Assembly: GCA_029243485.1 (NCBI GenBank)
Contig: JAQWRY010000052.1
Coordinates: 186,001 to 250,000, forward strand
DNA length: 64,000 nucleotides
DNA from: Candidatus Binatia bacterium
GTDB taxonomy: Bacteria; Desulfobacterota; Binatia; UBA12015
Reading direction: 5' to 3'
Shown here: piece by piece, positions 32,600 through 42,069 of the stretch
How positions within the stretch are numbered: position 1 is the first letter of the stretch
How the letters are laid out: each line of letters begins with the position of its first letter
The notes under the pieces: generated by a model
Seen by the model: the letters and a program-made list of their open reading frames with translations, nothing else
What the model was told of the DNA's origin: nothing
The model's database searches: none
Program-made: the position numbers and the translations under genes

Positions 32600-32908
32600 T
32601 TACCGGTCGGTAATCCGTCGCTTGCGACCACCCCGATGCTCGGCTCGGGCCGGCTCCCACTGGGAGGGGTCCAAGGACCACTTCCTGCGAAGCCCGAAAA
32701 AGTAGCAGCACTGCTCGTGATCGAGGTCGTTGTTGAAGGTGCGCTGCTGCCCGTCCTCGAAGAGCAAACGGACGAGGCACGTACCGCCCGGGACGATCGA
32801 CGTGCGCTCCTCGACCACCGCGCCCTCGCCCCACTCCTCGTGGCACATGTGCGTGACCCGGTCGCCGAGGCGAAGATAGATCCGTTTGTCTTTGGCCGTG
32901 TACTCCAT
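32600..32908 (-). CDS. Small protein with DUF3553/CarD-like fold
   Basis: This 102-residue basic protein contains L-G-D-R-V-T-H...E-E-W-G-E-G-A-V-V-E near residue 14, then a beta-rich stretch ending V-R-L-L-F-E-D-G-Q-Q-R-T-F. This pattern, a small SH3/Tudor-like barrel beginning with G-D-x-V-x-H-x-x-W-G-x-G, is typical of DUF3553 and CarD-like domains, which bind protein or nucleic-acid partners. The C-terminus is rich in Arg and Lys and has no visible fold. A Cys-Cys pair occurs near residue 67. Function unknown. Confidence 0.6.
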   Translation of the reverse strand: MEYTAKDKRIYLRLGDRVTHMCHEEWGEGAVVEERTSIVPGGTCLVRLLFEDGQQRTFNNDLDHEQCCYFFGLRRKWSLDPSQWEPARAEHRGGRKRRITDR

Positions 32909-32969
32909 CGCGGCTCCTGAGTTCCTAGTGCGTTTCCCCTGGGTATCGCGTTCCGAAGGCGGGGGGAAG

Positions 32970-33734
32970 CTACGCCCGCGACAAGGACTGCTGAACGCGC
33001 GCGCTCAGAGTTGCCAGCTCGACGGGCTTGCGCAAGATCACGCTCGTCTCCGGAGCCGGCCCGAGCGGGTCGTGGTAGCCACTCACGATGATCGCCGGGA
33101 GGTTCGGCACTAGGACGTGCGCTTCCCGAAGCAGCTCGAGCGCCTCCGTCCCGCTCTCGGAGCTGGTGACGCGGTAACCGGCGTCAAGCAGGATCTCCGC
33201 CATCACTTGTAGGACCTGCGGCTCATCATCGACGACCAGGATCTCCTCCCCGTTCACGGCCCCTGCGGGCCGCGGCGACGTTGCGGCGGTGTCTGCGGTC
33301 TCTTGTGCCGGCGCGGTGCCGTGGCCGGAGTCTTCCACCTGGAGGACCAACGCCGGCGCCTCGTCCGCCAGGGCCACTCGCACGCGGAGACTCCCACCCT
33401 GCGGCATGGCCCCCAAGCCGTTGGTGCAGAGGTTCATCACGACCTGCCCGAGCTGCGAACGGTTCCCTGGAACCCAAAGCTCCTCGCTCGGGAGATCTCG
33501 GGTCACGTGGAGGTCGGGTCCGGCGACCCGCTCCACGAGAGCCAACGTCTCGCGGACGACTCCGCAGAACTCCGCCCGCTCGTCACCGACGTCGCGGACA
33601 CGTGCAAACGTCAGGATCTGATCGACGAGATCGCTCGCGCGCGACGTCGCGGTATCAATTTCCCCGAGAAGACGTTCGAGGCCCTTATCGCCCGAGACCC
33701 GCCGCTGAACGAGCCGCGTATTGCCTAGGATCAC
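32970..33734 (-). pseudogene. Decayed hybrid sensor histidine kinase (HATPase and receiver both internally deleted)
   Basis: This 254-residue frame begins in the middle of a histidine-kinase dimerisation domain (ILGNTRLVQRR), so the phosphorylatable histidine is missing. The ATPase N-box region survives (QVVMNLCTNGLGAM, near residue 95) and so does the first D-box residue set (VEDSGHG). The G1, F and G2 boxes that should follow are gone, and the frame jumps to a receiver domain ILVVDDEP near residue 165. That receiver goes from E-A-L-E-L-L-R-E-A straight to L-P-A-I-I-V-S-G-Y, skipping the strand that carries the phospho-acceptor aspartate. Several in-frame deletions are the best explanation. 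It could still be a non-catalytic protein, but not a working kinase. Confidence 0.65.
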
Positions 33735-33819
33735 CCACAGGAATCAGGGAGGACAGTGCGTAGGCCAGTACGAGAACCAGCCCGCGAACCCAGCCGGTCG
33801 TCGTCCCGACCGATATCAT
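33685..33819 (-). other. Short frame with one membrane helix, perhaps the displaced N-terminus of the decayed kinase
   Basis: An ATG at 33819 with a CAGGAA site seven bases upstream opens 44 codons encoding WVRGLVLVLAYALSSLIPVG, a plausible membrane helix, ending at 33685. It overlaps the 5' end of the decayed kinase in another frame. It may be the sensor's former membrane segment cut off by a frameshift, or a chance frame. Confidence 0.3.
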
Positions 33820-33867
33820 CAGTTCCTGGATACTACAGGGTCCCGCCAGCGCAGGCGATTGGGGTTC

Positions 33868-34089
33868 TCAGACTTCGCTGCCGCCGTCTGGTGCGACCTC
33901 GATCCGTGCACCACGCACGATCACCGGCACGATCGGACGACCACCGGTCAGCTTCAAAAGCTCGTTCATCGCCTGCGGCGACTGGGTAAGATTCACTTCT
34001 TCCACGCGATCGTCGCTTCCGCGCAGGAGGTCGCGCTGACGATCACAGTGTACACAGCCGTCCTTCGTGTACAGCGTGACGCGCGCCAT
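33868..34089 (-). CDS. Small glutaredoxin-like thiol protein
   Basis: This 73-residue protein begins M-A-R-V-T-L-Y-T-K-D-G-C-V-H-C, a thioredoxin-fold first strand followed by the C-x-x-C redox motif (residues 12-15). A cis-proline region follows in G-G-R-P-I-V-P-V-I-V near residue 52. It matches the minimal glutaredoxin-like family. It could reduce disulphides or act as a small redox carrier. The ATG overlaps the TAA stop of the upstream gene (TAATG), so it belongs to the same transcription unit as the giant glycosyltransferases. The last ten residues are acidic. Confidence 0.82.
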   Translation of the reverse strand: MARVTLYTKDGCVHCDRQRDLLRGSDDRVEEVNLTQSPQAMNELLKLTGGRPIVPVIVRGARIEVAPDGGSEV

Positions 34090-34715
34090 TAGGCCCTCTC
34101 CGACCCCGCGGTGGCGCGATCGCGATCGAGCTCGTCCCGTTGTGCAGGACCGGGCCCCTTCGACGCCACGCCCGGTGTCGTCCGCCGGCCGACGCGGCGC
34201 AATCGACGCCACCAGCCGCGAATACGGATCCTTGTCGTCGACAGAAGCAGAAAAACGAACAGCAGCGGCGCGAGGAAGATCCCCATCCCCTGCGAGCCCA
34301 GACCAAAGTGGTTGGCCAGATCCCGAAGTCGGAACACGTTTAGCGGGAAGTGGTCGAGGCTGTCGTTGAAGACCATCCCGGCTCGGGCCCGGAGGACGAA
34401 CGGCATCGTCCGGAGCCCTTCGGATCCGCCCTGGCTGAGTTGGAGAACGACAAGGTCGAACGATTCCTTGCGCAGCTCCCGCACGAGATCCGCTCGCTCT
34501 GCGAAGCGCACGATCCGAACCCGATTCGCCTGGAGGGAACCCGCGAGTCCCTCATCTTCCTCGCGAAGAAGGACCTCGGTGTGTGCGTCGGGAAAGAGCT
34601 CCCGGAGCTCTTCGAGGACCCCCGCCACGAGGCGTGCGGGGCCCGTCTCGACGACGATAATCCGGGAGATCCGGTCGTACTGGAAGGGCCGGATGTAGGA
34701 GAGGAGATTAGGCAT
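34089..34715 (-). CDS. Unrecognised protein with one membrane helix, end of the glycosyltransferase operon
   Basis: This 208-residue protein has an N-terminal Rossmann-like half (IIVVETGPARLVAGVLEEL, then predicted alternating strands) and a single strong hydrophobic segment near residues 155-170, followed by a very basic tail. The first half loosely recalls the opening of GT9-type or nucleotide-binding proteins but lacks donor-binding motifs. The ATG at 34715 overlaps the last codons of the 1458-residue glycosyltransferase, and its stop overlaps the glutaredoxin-like start. Translational coupling to a giant glycosyltransferase suggests a membrane-associated accessory role in glycan assembly. 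Confidence 0.65.
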   Translation of the reverse strand: MPNLLSYIRPFQYDRISRIIVVETGPARLVAGVLEELRELFPDAHTEVLLREEDEGLAGSLQANRVRIVRFAERADLVRELRKESFDLVVLQLSQGGSEGLRTMPFVLRARAGMVFNDSLDHFPLNVFRLRDLANHFGLGSQGMGIFLAPLLFVFLLLSTTRIRIRGWWRRLRRVGRRTTPGVASKGPGPAQRDELDRDRATAGSERA

Positions 34716-37700
34716 CGGACGGCTCTCGCGGCCTCTCCCACCCATACGCATCGAACAACCGTCGCGCGATGACCGGCCAGTCGTAGTTCTCCTCGGCGAA
34801 CGTCCGAGCCGACTGCGCGAGTGCCTCGCGACGGCCGCGATCCTCGATCAAGCGCGCAACGGAGGAGGCGAACGCCGCGGGATCGTCCGCGATCTGGATC
34901 TCGCCCTCGCCCGCTCCGAGCCCCTCGGCGCCCACGGTCGTCGACACCACCGGGCAGCCGCTCGCCATGGCCTCGAGGATCTTGAGGCGCGTTCCCGAGC
35001 CGACGAGAATGGGGGCGACGAAAACCGTCGCGCGCCGGTAGTGGGACGCCGTCTCCGGAACCATGCCGGCGATCTCGATTCCCGCGTCGTGGTCGGCGAG
35101 CTCCCGGATGGAAGCCGGCGGATAGGCACCGACCACGCGGAAGATCGCGTTTGGAACCCTCTCGCGGATGCGCGGCAGGACCTCCTTCGCGAAATGCAGC
35201 ACGGCGGTGACGTTCGGCTCGTGGCGAAAGAACCCGACGAACAGGACCGTCGCCGGTTCGGCCTCCTGCGGCGCGAACCTGAATTCTCGACACGAAACAC
35301 CGTTCGGCACGACGGACAAAGGCTCCGGATCGACGAAGCGAGCGAGAGTCTCGCGATCGTTCTCGCTCATCGTGAGCACGCGGTCCGCCTGCTCGACCGA
35401 TTTCACTTCGTGGCGAAGCGTACGAAGGCCGTCGACCCAGAGCGCCGCCCGGCGCATGAGCGATCCTTCGTTCTCCCGCGCACGCTCGGCGGCGATGAAG
35501 CTCACATCGTGCTCGACCAGGACGCGAAGCATCCCCGGGCAAGGCGGAGGCAGGTAGTGTGCCATGTTCGTGTACTCGATCTGCACGACGTCGAAGGCGC
35601 GCTTCTCGAGCCAGATCTCGATCATCTCGAACATGCGCTCGGAAAAGAAGCCGTGCATCGCAAGCGGGAGAAGACGTTCCCCGGCGCTATGGAGATCGCG
35701 CGGCATCAGCACCACATCGCGGCAGAGCGCTTCCAACTCGGCCAGACTCTCCGGAGCCGACTCGGCCGGTGTATCGGTGAAGGAGATCAGCGTGACGTCA
35801 CACCGCTTCTTCATCTCGCGAATCAGATTGAGCATCCGAACGGCGCCACCGTGGACGGCCGGCGCCGGGCTGTATGGCGAGACGACCAAGACCTGCGGCC
35901 GCGCCTCCCCGTGCGTCTCGCCCGGATGGAACCGCGCGCGATACACGTGCCGGAAGCGCGAGACATTGAAGATGTCCTCGTCGCTGAGAACCCGCGGCAG
36001 GGCTCGCTCCCGCCGACGGGCGCGCATCACCACGGGGACCTGACGCGCGAGCCCCTTGAGCGTCGCGAGTGCGGACCACCCGCCCTGCTCCCGGCGTGCC
36101 TTCTCCGGCAGGATCAGAATCCCGAGGAGATGGGACGACAGCAGCTTCCACGAACTCACGTTCTTCCAGAGCAAAGCCGCGAGGTTCTTCAAAAAGAAGG
36201 AATGAATGACTCCTTCGCTCCAGAGACGCCGGGTCGTCCCGCGATGCTTGTGGTGCACCCGACTCTTCGGTGCGAGCAGCGACGGCCACCCGCGCTTCCA
36301 GGCGCGGTACCCGAGGTCGACGTCTTCGATGTAGACCGGCGAGTACACCGCCTCGTCGAACCCGCCGAGCGCAACGAAGCGATCGCGATCGTACGCCGAC
36401 GCGCCTCCACCCGCGAAGAACACCGGGTAGACCTTGTCCTCGTCGAACCGGTCGAGGTGGAACAAGCGAACGAGGCCGTTGCGCAGCTCCGCGTGCACCT
36501 TCCCGGTCTCCCAGCGGGGCCGGTTCGGGTCGATGAAGTCGATCTGACACGAGACCCCGAACACATTGGGCTCTTCGCCGAAGACATCGAGAAGCGGCTG
36601 CACGAAGTCCGGCTCGACGACCATGTCGTTGTTCAGGAAGAGGAGCGCCGGGTTCTTTGCCTGCAAGGCCCCCTTGTTCGTGGCGCCACCGTAGCCCTCG
36701 TTGCGATCGAGAGGGATCACGCGCAGGCCCGGGAACTCGGCGGCTCGTCCAGCGAGATACTCGACGGTGCCGTCCTCGCTGCCGTTGTCGACGACGAGAA
36801 TCTCATCATCCGGGTTGCCGTGCCGGCGGAGCGCCTCGACGAGCGGAGGGAGGCTCATGTCGAGCAACTCTCGGCCATTCCAGGTCGGGATCACGACCGA
36901 AACCGCGTCGCTCGGATCAACGCCGTTCGCGGCGGGCGCCAGGCCATCGCCGCGTCGGCGCACCGGAATCAGGTCTCCAAGCACGAGCGCGAGGCCGACC
37001 ACCACAGAGACGCCGGCCGCCACAGCCGTGAGCGGCAGGGTGAGCAGGGTCATGAACGAGCGCTTCACCACGCGAGCCACACGGACGACCGCGTTCTTCA
37101 TCTCGCGAGCGAGGCCACGGAAGTACTTCACGTCGTCGAGGACTTGCTCGGCCACCACACTTGCGGCCTCTCTTGCCGCCTCGGCTCGGTCGTTCTCCAA
37201 CCGCTCGGCCCGCATCTCGACCGCTTCGGCGCGCACGGCGAGACGCGCAAGTGATGCCCGAAGGCCGTCGACGTCCTCGACGGGAGGCCCCGCCTCGATC
37301 CAGGCTCGGTCGCCCAGACCGTCTTCGCGGGAGCCGACCGGAAGCGTCGTGTTGTGAAGAAAGAGAAACTCGTCGGCGTCGACGGGCATCTCCTCTTCCA
37401 CGCCCGCGATCAGGTAGCGCACGAGAAACGCGATCTTGTCGCCCTCCCCCGGAGCCACGCCCTCACCGGCGCAGCGCCACACGCAGATCCGGCCCCGCTG
37501 ACCCCATTCGCCCGGCGCATGCTCCAGCTGAAGGCGGATCTCGAACTCTCGGTCTCGCGAGCGCGCCATCGGTCGGAACTCGAAGCGCTGCCAGCCGTCG
37601 CGCGCGAGCTGGGCCGCCGGAACGACGACGCGCGCGAGAGGGGCCCCCGGTTCCGCGGGATCCGAGATCTCGAAGGCGAGCGTCGAACCGTCGAGCGGTG

Positions 37701-39084
37701 GATCGAACCAGACGAGAACATCGACCTGGCAGAGGCGATCGTATCGGGCGGTGAAGCGCTGCCTCGGCGTGTACGTCGGGCCGATCGCGTCCGAGAGTAC
37801 GCGAGCGCTGCTGGTGAACTCCTCAGCGACGAGGGCCTGCTCCTTTCGGGGGACGTCGTCACGGCTCGCGTCGGGGACGAGCCACGCGTCGCCGGCGCGA
37901 TCCGCCGCACGTCGCGGCGCCCGGCAGAACTCGACCAACGGCTCGACCACTCTCGACCAACGAAAGTCCCACCGCGCCTCGGCGAAACGCTCCGCCCGTC
38001 CGGCGTCCTCGGGTTCGCCCAGGACCTCGGCCAGAGCACTCGCGACCGCATCGACGTCATCGGGCGCCACGACGCGCCCCAAGCGCTTCTCGCCGACGAC
38101 GGTCGCGAGATCGTCGCCCTCGGTCACCACCATCGGTCGGCCGCACCACAGGTAGTCCAAGAGGCGGGTCCGGAACGCGAACTCCGATTCGACTCCGCGG
38201 CGATGCAGGCTCACCCCGACGTCGGAGTCGAGGATCCAACGATGGCGCTCCTCGTAGGGCACCCAATCGAGGAACGTCACCCCCTGGTCGAGAAGGCCAA
38301 GCTCGGCGGCGAGTGCACGCGCCTGCTGCGCCATCTCCATCTCACCGATTTCGGGGTTCGGATGGCGTCCGCCGAGAATCAGGGTCTTCACATCGGTGCG
38401 CGTCTCACGCAGTTTGGCCGTTGCCCGAATCAACGTGAGCGGGTCGACCCAGTTCCACATCCCGCCGGCCCACAAGACGACCGAGTCTTCTTTCCCGATT
38501 CCGGGAACGACCCCTTTGATGACCTGGGGATGACCCTTCTCCGGAACCGCGTCTGGCACCCCGAACGGGACGACGGCGAGCAGTCGCTCCAACACCGGAT
38601 CCGTCTCGTAGTTCGCCCGATTCACCCGCCCGGCCGCGGTGAGCATGCCGAGCCAGAAGCTCCGCTGCGCCTCACTCGCGCAGATGAAGAAGTCGCCGTT
38701 CTCCAGATGATGTTGCAACCAGCGGAGCGACAGCAGAGCTTTGCCGCCCGCCTTGTTGAAGTCTCCGCCGAACAGGTCGAGGTTCGACAACACGAAAGGG
38801 TCGTAGAGATCCACGACGAGAGGCTTCCCGACGGCCGTCATGAGCTCGGTGCGTCCGGAAACCACCACGACGTCTGCCCGCTCGATGAAACGGCGGAGTC
38901 CGTCGTCACCGTCGACGAGTGCGAGCTCGAGGCGCGTCTCGGGTTCGAGCGTGCTTCCGGCCGGAGCCGCAAGGGTGACTACATGCCCGGCGCGCGCGAG
39001 CGATCGCGCCATCTCGAGCGAGCGGATCGCCGAGCCGGCCATCCGTTCCCCGATGCGGTCCCAAGAGGAAATCAAGACCTTCAT
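34708..39084 (-). CDS. Giant multidomain glycosyltransferase (GT4 - beta-sandwich - coiled coil/TM - GT2 - GT4)
   Basis: This single 1458-residue frame holds three glycosyltransferase units. Residues 1-390 form a GT4-like GT-B unit (LWAGGMWNWVDPLTLI near 205, EFAFRTRLLDYLWCGRP near 301). A beta-sandwich accessory domain spans about 435-545. A charged coiled-coil region (605-650) and a hydrophobic segment (677-703) follow. Residues 728-960 are a GT2 unit with VVIPTWNGRELLD, VDNGSEDGT, and the NND and EDVDLGYRAWKRGW motifs. Residues 1063-1450 are a second GT4 (VGSGTRLKILEAMASGCPVV near 1375). It probably builds several linkages of a surface polysaccharide at the membrane. It overlaps the neighbouring 935-residue glycosyltransferase by four bases (ATGA). 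Confidence 0.9.
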   Translation of the reverse strand: MKVLISSWDRIGERMAGSAIRSLEMARSLARAGHVVTLAAPAGSTLEPETRLELALVDGDDGLRRFIERADVVVVSGRTELMTAVGKPLVVDLYDPFVLSNLDLFGGDFNKAGGKALLSLRWLQHHLENGDFFICASEAQRSFWLGMLTAAGRVNRANYETDPVLERLLAVVPFGVPDAVPEKGHPQVIKGVVPGIGKEDSVVLWAGGMWNWVDPLTLIRATAKLRETRTDVKTLILGGRHPNPEIGEMEMAQQARALAAELGLLDQGVTFLDWVPYEERHRWILDSDVGVSLHRRGVESEFAFRTRLLDYLWCGRPMVVTEGDDLATVVGEKRLGRVVAPDDVDAVASALAEVLGEPEDAGRAERFAEARWDFRWSRVVEPLVEFCRAPRRAADRAGDAWLVPDASRDDVPRKEQALVAEEFTSSARVLSDAIGPTYTPRQRFTARYDRLCQVDVLVWFDPPLDGSTLAFEISDPAEPGAPLARVVVPAAQLARDGWQRFEFRPMARSRDREFEIRLQLEHAPGEWGQRGRICVWRCAGEGVAPGEGDKIAFLVRYLIAGVEEEMPVDADEFLFLHNTTLPVGSREDGLGDRAWIEAGPPVEDVDGLRASLARLAVRAEAVEMRAERLENDRAEAAREAASVVAEQVLDDVKYFRGLAREMKNAVVRVARVVKRSFMTLLTLPLTAVAAGVSVVVGLALVLGDLIPVRRRGDGLAPAANGVDPSDAVSVVIPTWNGRELLDMSLPPLVEALRRHGNPDDEILVVDNGSEDGTVEYLAGRAAEFPGLRVIPLDRNEGYGGATNKGALQAKNPALLFLNNDMVVEPDFVQPLLDVFGEEPNVFGVSCQIDFIDPNRPRWETGKVHAELRNGLVRLFHLDRFDEDKVYPVFFAGGGASAYDRDRFVALGGFDEAVYSPVYIEDVDLGYRAWKRGWPSLLAPKSRVHHKHRGTTRRLWSEGVIHSFFLKNLAALLWKNVSSWKLLSSHLLGILILPEKARREQGGWSALATLKGLARQVPVVMRARRRERALPRVLSDEDIFNVSRFRHVYRARFHPGETHGEARPQVLVVSPYSPAPAVHGGAVRMLNLIREMKKRCDVTLISFTDTPAESAPESLAELEALCRDVVLMPRDLHSAGERLLPLAMHGFFSERMFEMIEIWLEKRAFDVVQIEYTNMAHYLPPPCPGMLRVLVEHDVSFIAAERARENEGSLMRRAALWVDGLRTLRHEVKSVEQADRVLTMSENDRETLARFVDPEPLSVVPNGVSCREFRFAPQEAEPATVLFVGFFRHEPNVTAVLHFAKEVLPRIRERVPNAIFRVVGAYPPASIRELADHDAGIEIAGMVPETASHYRRATVFVAPILVGSGTRLKILEAMASGCPVVSTTVGAEGLGAGEGEIQIADDPAAFASSVARLIEDRGRREALAQSARTFAEENYDWPVIARRLFDAYGWERPREPSDA

Positions 39085-41888
39085 GAGCCACTTCCGGCGG
39101 GCTCGGCGAAGGCACGGAACGAAAGAGCTCTACCCGACTGTTCCTGCCCGCCGATTGTGAGGCCACCCATCTCGGACGGAGCATGCCACAGGAGGATCTC
39201 GTTGCTCTCCTGCGCGCCCGGCGCGCTCGCACGAAACGTCACAGTGCGTCCGGCGGAGTCAGGCTGAGGTTCATCGAGCTCCAATCCGACGAAGCGACGA
39301 TCCACGAAGTGCTCGGCGGGATACGAGCGCTCCGCCAACGTCTTCCCGGCCTCGTCCTGCAGGGAAAAGTGAACATCGTGCGAATTCGTGCGCGCGTACG
39401 TGCCCACCCGCACGTCGACGCGCGTGAGACCGTCGCGTTCGCAGACGAATCCCTGCTCCACTTCGGCTCCGGGACGCAACGGACCACCGGACTCGGCCTC
39501 GAGTTGGTACTGATCGAAAAGCGACCGCCCCGGCTCGATAGCGACTTCCGAACCGTCTCCGGCCTCGAGAACGATCGGTTCGGGAAGCGGACGTTCCCCT
39601 CTCGAACCACGATCGAAGACTTCAGTGAGGATCCCCACGAGGTCGTCCACCTGCCCGTTCGCCCCATACCGACGCCGAACATCGCGTCGGGCGGAGTCAC
39701 CGAGGGACTGGCGGAGTGCGGGTTCCGACACGAGGCGGGCCAGCCCGTCCCGCCATTCGGTTTCGTCCTTGCAAAGCACCGCGACGCGCCCACCTCGGCT
39801 CCCCCGAACGAACGCCGGTGCATCACTCGCCAGCGTGGGTACACCCACCGCCGCGGCCTCGAGGAGCTTCACCTCGCTCTTGCCGAGGTTGAACGGTCGC
39901 GACGTATCCAGCGGCGCGAGGTTCACGTCGAGCGTGGCGAGCCGGGCCGGCAGTTCGTTCCACGGGACGAACGGCCACCGCTCGATCTGGCCCTCGAACG
40001 GTTCCAGGACGGTCGGCGTCGCGACGGGCCCGCCGAGAGCCAAGACCGTCTGCGGGAATCGCCCGAGCACATCCGCTAGTGCCGGGGCGACCATCGCGAG
40101 ATCCGCATCGTGCGTGTCCGTACCCGAGGCGTAACCGATCCTGACGGGCCCGTCGGCCGCGCCCCTTGCGACCGGCGAACGCAGCCCGAGCAGATGATCA
40201 GAGAGGCCGTTGGCTAGACAGTACGAGGGATGCCCGAGATCTCGTGCGCCGTCCGCGAGTTCCGGTGTGCTTCCAAGAAATCCGTCGGCCGCATCCAAGC
40301 ACCGAGCGTGCCCCTCCACGCTCTGCCGGTAGCCGTCGACGACCTGCGGATCCGGATGCTGCAGCGCCGGCGCGTCGGCCAGGTCGTCCGCGCGAAAAAC
40401 GAAGTCGTCACTCGAGAACAGCACCGGAACCGCGCGCGCCCTCGCTTCGCGAACGACGCGTGCGACGGTGGCGCTGAACGGCGCTCGATACAGTACGATC
40501 AGCTCGGCGGCTCGGGCCGCAGCGACCGCGCGAAGGTCCGAGTGATAGAGGACGTCCCCCTGCATTCCCGCGAGGGCCAGGCGTTCCAGCAAGTTCCACG
40601 CGCGATAGCGTAGCGGTGCGCCGTCCATCCCGGTGAGGAACAACACTCGGCGCCCAGCGAGACGTCGTCGCGCCGCCGAGGGGCGTGGCCCCCCGGCTTC
40701 GCGCACGACTTCGCGATAGAGCGCCTCACTCGCTTGCGCGTGCGCGCGAACCGAGACCGGCTCCAGCGACGTTCGCGAAGCCAACGCACGCACCTCTTCC
40801 CGATCGGCCGCAAGCCGCCGCAGGGCGCTCGCCAGCGCGCCGACGGAGTTGGACGGCACGACCAGGCCGTTCTGCCCGTCGGTCACCACCTCTTGCGGGC
40901 CACCGCAATCCGACGTCATCACGGGCCGACCCCGCGCGAGCGCCTCGCGCGTCACCAACGAGAACGACTCCCGCATGATGGACGGGACGACAACTACGTC
41001 GGCCGCCGAGAGGACGTCATCCAACTGGTCCGCCGAGAACGGCGGATGGCAGCGAAGCCGCGCGCCCAGAGCCGTCGACCACTTCTCCGCTTCACTGCCG
41101 TCCACAGAGTACGCGTCGAGAACGAAGTCCTCGTCGAGCGACGCCGCCGCGGTGAGCAATACGTCGAGTCCTTTCGCGCGATTCCCTGCCCCTCCGACGA
41201 ACACGAACCGGGTCGGGCCGGGTCCCGCCCCGGCCGCGCGCGCGACCGACGCCGGCATCGGCACTCCATTCTCGTGAACGACGACCCTCACACCCTCGAA
41301 CCCGTTCTCGATCAGGCTCTCGCGCAAAAACGCAGACGGCACGACGATGCGCGCGACGTCCGACAGAGCGGCCTCCAAGGTCGCACGGCGTGCCGTGAAG
41401 TCGATCTCCGAGATGCCCGAGCAGCTCTTCGGCCGCACGTGCTTCGGGCAGATCTCCCCCTCGGGCGACAACCGGAAGAGGCACGGACAAAGCCACCACC
41501 AGTCGTGCATCGTGACGACGACGGGCGCACCAGCGGCCCGCGCCGCGCCGATCACTCCGGCACCGAGCCCTTGCAGACTGTGCACGTGCACGACATCCGG
41601 GCGGGTTTCTGCAAGGAAGCCCGCGAAGGCCTCGGTAGCGACCGGGTTCCAGTATCCATCGCGGGCCCAAGGCAGAAGAGCGCCTCCCACGTTCACCCGA
41701 TACGTGTCGGCTGCATCGACGCGCCCACGGGCCACGGCGCCGAGCGGTTCGTCCGCGGTGGTCCGGCCACTGAAGACGGTACAGCCGTGTCCGAGGGCAA
41801 CGAGTTCGGCAGCGAGCCGTCGGCAGACGACCGTGGCTCCTCCCTGGAACTCGGGCAGGTACAGCGCGCTTACGAGCGCTGCTCTCAT
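39081..41888 (-). CDS. Tandem GT4 glycosyltransferase with C-terminal beta-sandwich
   Basis: This 935-residue protein has a GT4 unit at residues 1-395, opening with a donor/acceptor-facing YLPEFQGGATVVCRRLAAEL and containing RESFSLVTREALARGRPVMTSDCGG near 320. A second GT-B-like unit spans about 410-755, with FNLGKSEVKLLEAAAVGVPTLASD near 680. The C-terminal beta-sandwich (about 790-905) resembles the one inside the next gene: both carry a V-D-V strand followed by L-x-D/S-x-A/G-x-x-L-A and a final I-L/V-W strand. No signal peptide is visible. The gene starts 181 bases from the divergent NUDIX gene, so the operon promoter should lie there. Likely role: consecutive sugar additions in a surface glycan. 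Confidence 0.9.
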   Translation of the reverse strand: MRAALVSALYLPEFQGGATVVCRRLAAELVALGHGCTVFSGRTTADEPLGAVARGRVDAADTYRVNVGGALLPWARDGYWNPVATEAFAGFLAETRPDVVHVHSLQGLGAGVIGAARAAGAPVVVTMHDWWWLCPCLFRLSPEGEICPKHVRPKSCSGISEIDFTARRATLEAALSDVARIVVPSAFLRESLIENGFEGVRVVVHENGVPMPASVARAAGAGPGPTRFVFVGGAGNRAKGLDVLLTAAASLDEDFVLDAYSVDGSEAEKWSTALGARLRCHPPFSADQLDDVLSAADVVVVPSIMRESFSLVTREALARGRPVMTSDCGGPQEVVTDGQNGLVVPSNSVGALASALRRLAADREEVRALASRTSLEPVSVRAHAQASEALYREVVREAGGPRPSAARRRLAGRRVLFLTGMDGAPLRYRAWNLLERLALAGMQGDVLYHSDLRAVAAARAAELIVLYRAPFSATVARVVREARARAVPVLFSSDDFVFRADDLADAPALQHPDPQVVDGYRQSVEGHARCLDAADGFLGSTPELADGARDLGHPSYCLANGLSDHLLGLRSPVARGAADGPVRIGYASGTDTHDADLAMVAPALADVLGRFPQTVLALGGPVATPTVLEPFEGQIERWPFVPWNELPARLATLDVNLAPLDTSRPFNLGKSEVKLLEAAAVGVPTLASDAPAFVRGSRGGRVAVLCKDETEWRDGLARLVSEPALRQSLGDSARRDVRRRYGANGQVDDLVGILTEVFDRGSRGERPLPEPIVLEAGDGSEVAIEPGRSLFDQYQLEAESGGPLRPGAEVEQGFVCERDGLTRVDVRVGTYARTNSHDVHFSLQDEAGKTLAERSYPAEHFVDRRFVGLELDEPQPDSAGRTVTFRASAPGAQESNEILLWHAPSEMGGLTIGGQEQSGRALSFRAFAEPAGSGS

Positions 41889-42069
41889 ACGGCCAACCCC
41901 GACCCCACCCGACTCTCCACGACAACCGCCATTCTCATCTGCCCCCTAACAGAGGCCATGGGTCGCGTCCCTTTTCGCCGACGTCCCGGGTTCGGGGAGC
42001 TTTTCTGCCGCCTTAGGCATTTGCGTCCTCCCGGCAGGGGCTTAGTATGAACGGGCTCGGGGGAGGCTG
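41889..42069. promoter_or_regulatory. Divergent promoter region between glycosyltransferase operon and NUDIX-kinase operon
   Basis: These 181 bases separate two divergent starts and should hold promoters for both transcription units. The strand toward the NUDIX gene ends in a strong GGGGGAGG ribosome site. I did not see convincing -35/-10 boxes or an operator. Confidence 0.45.
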
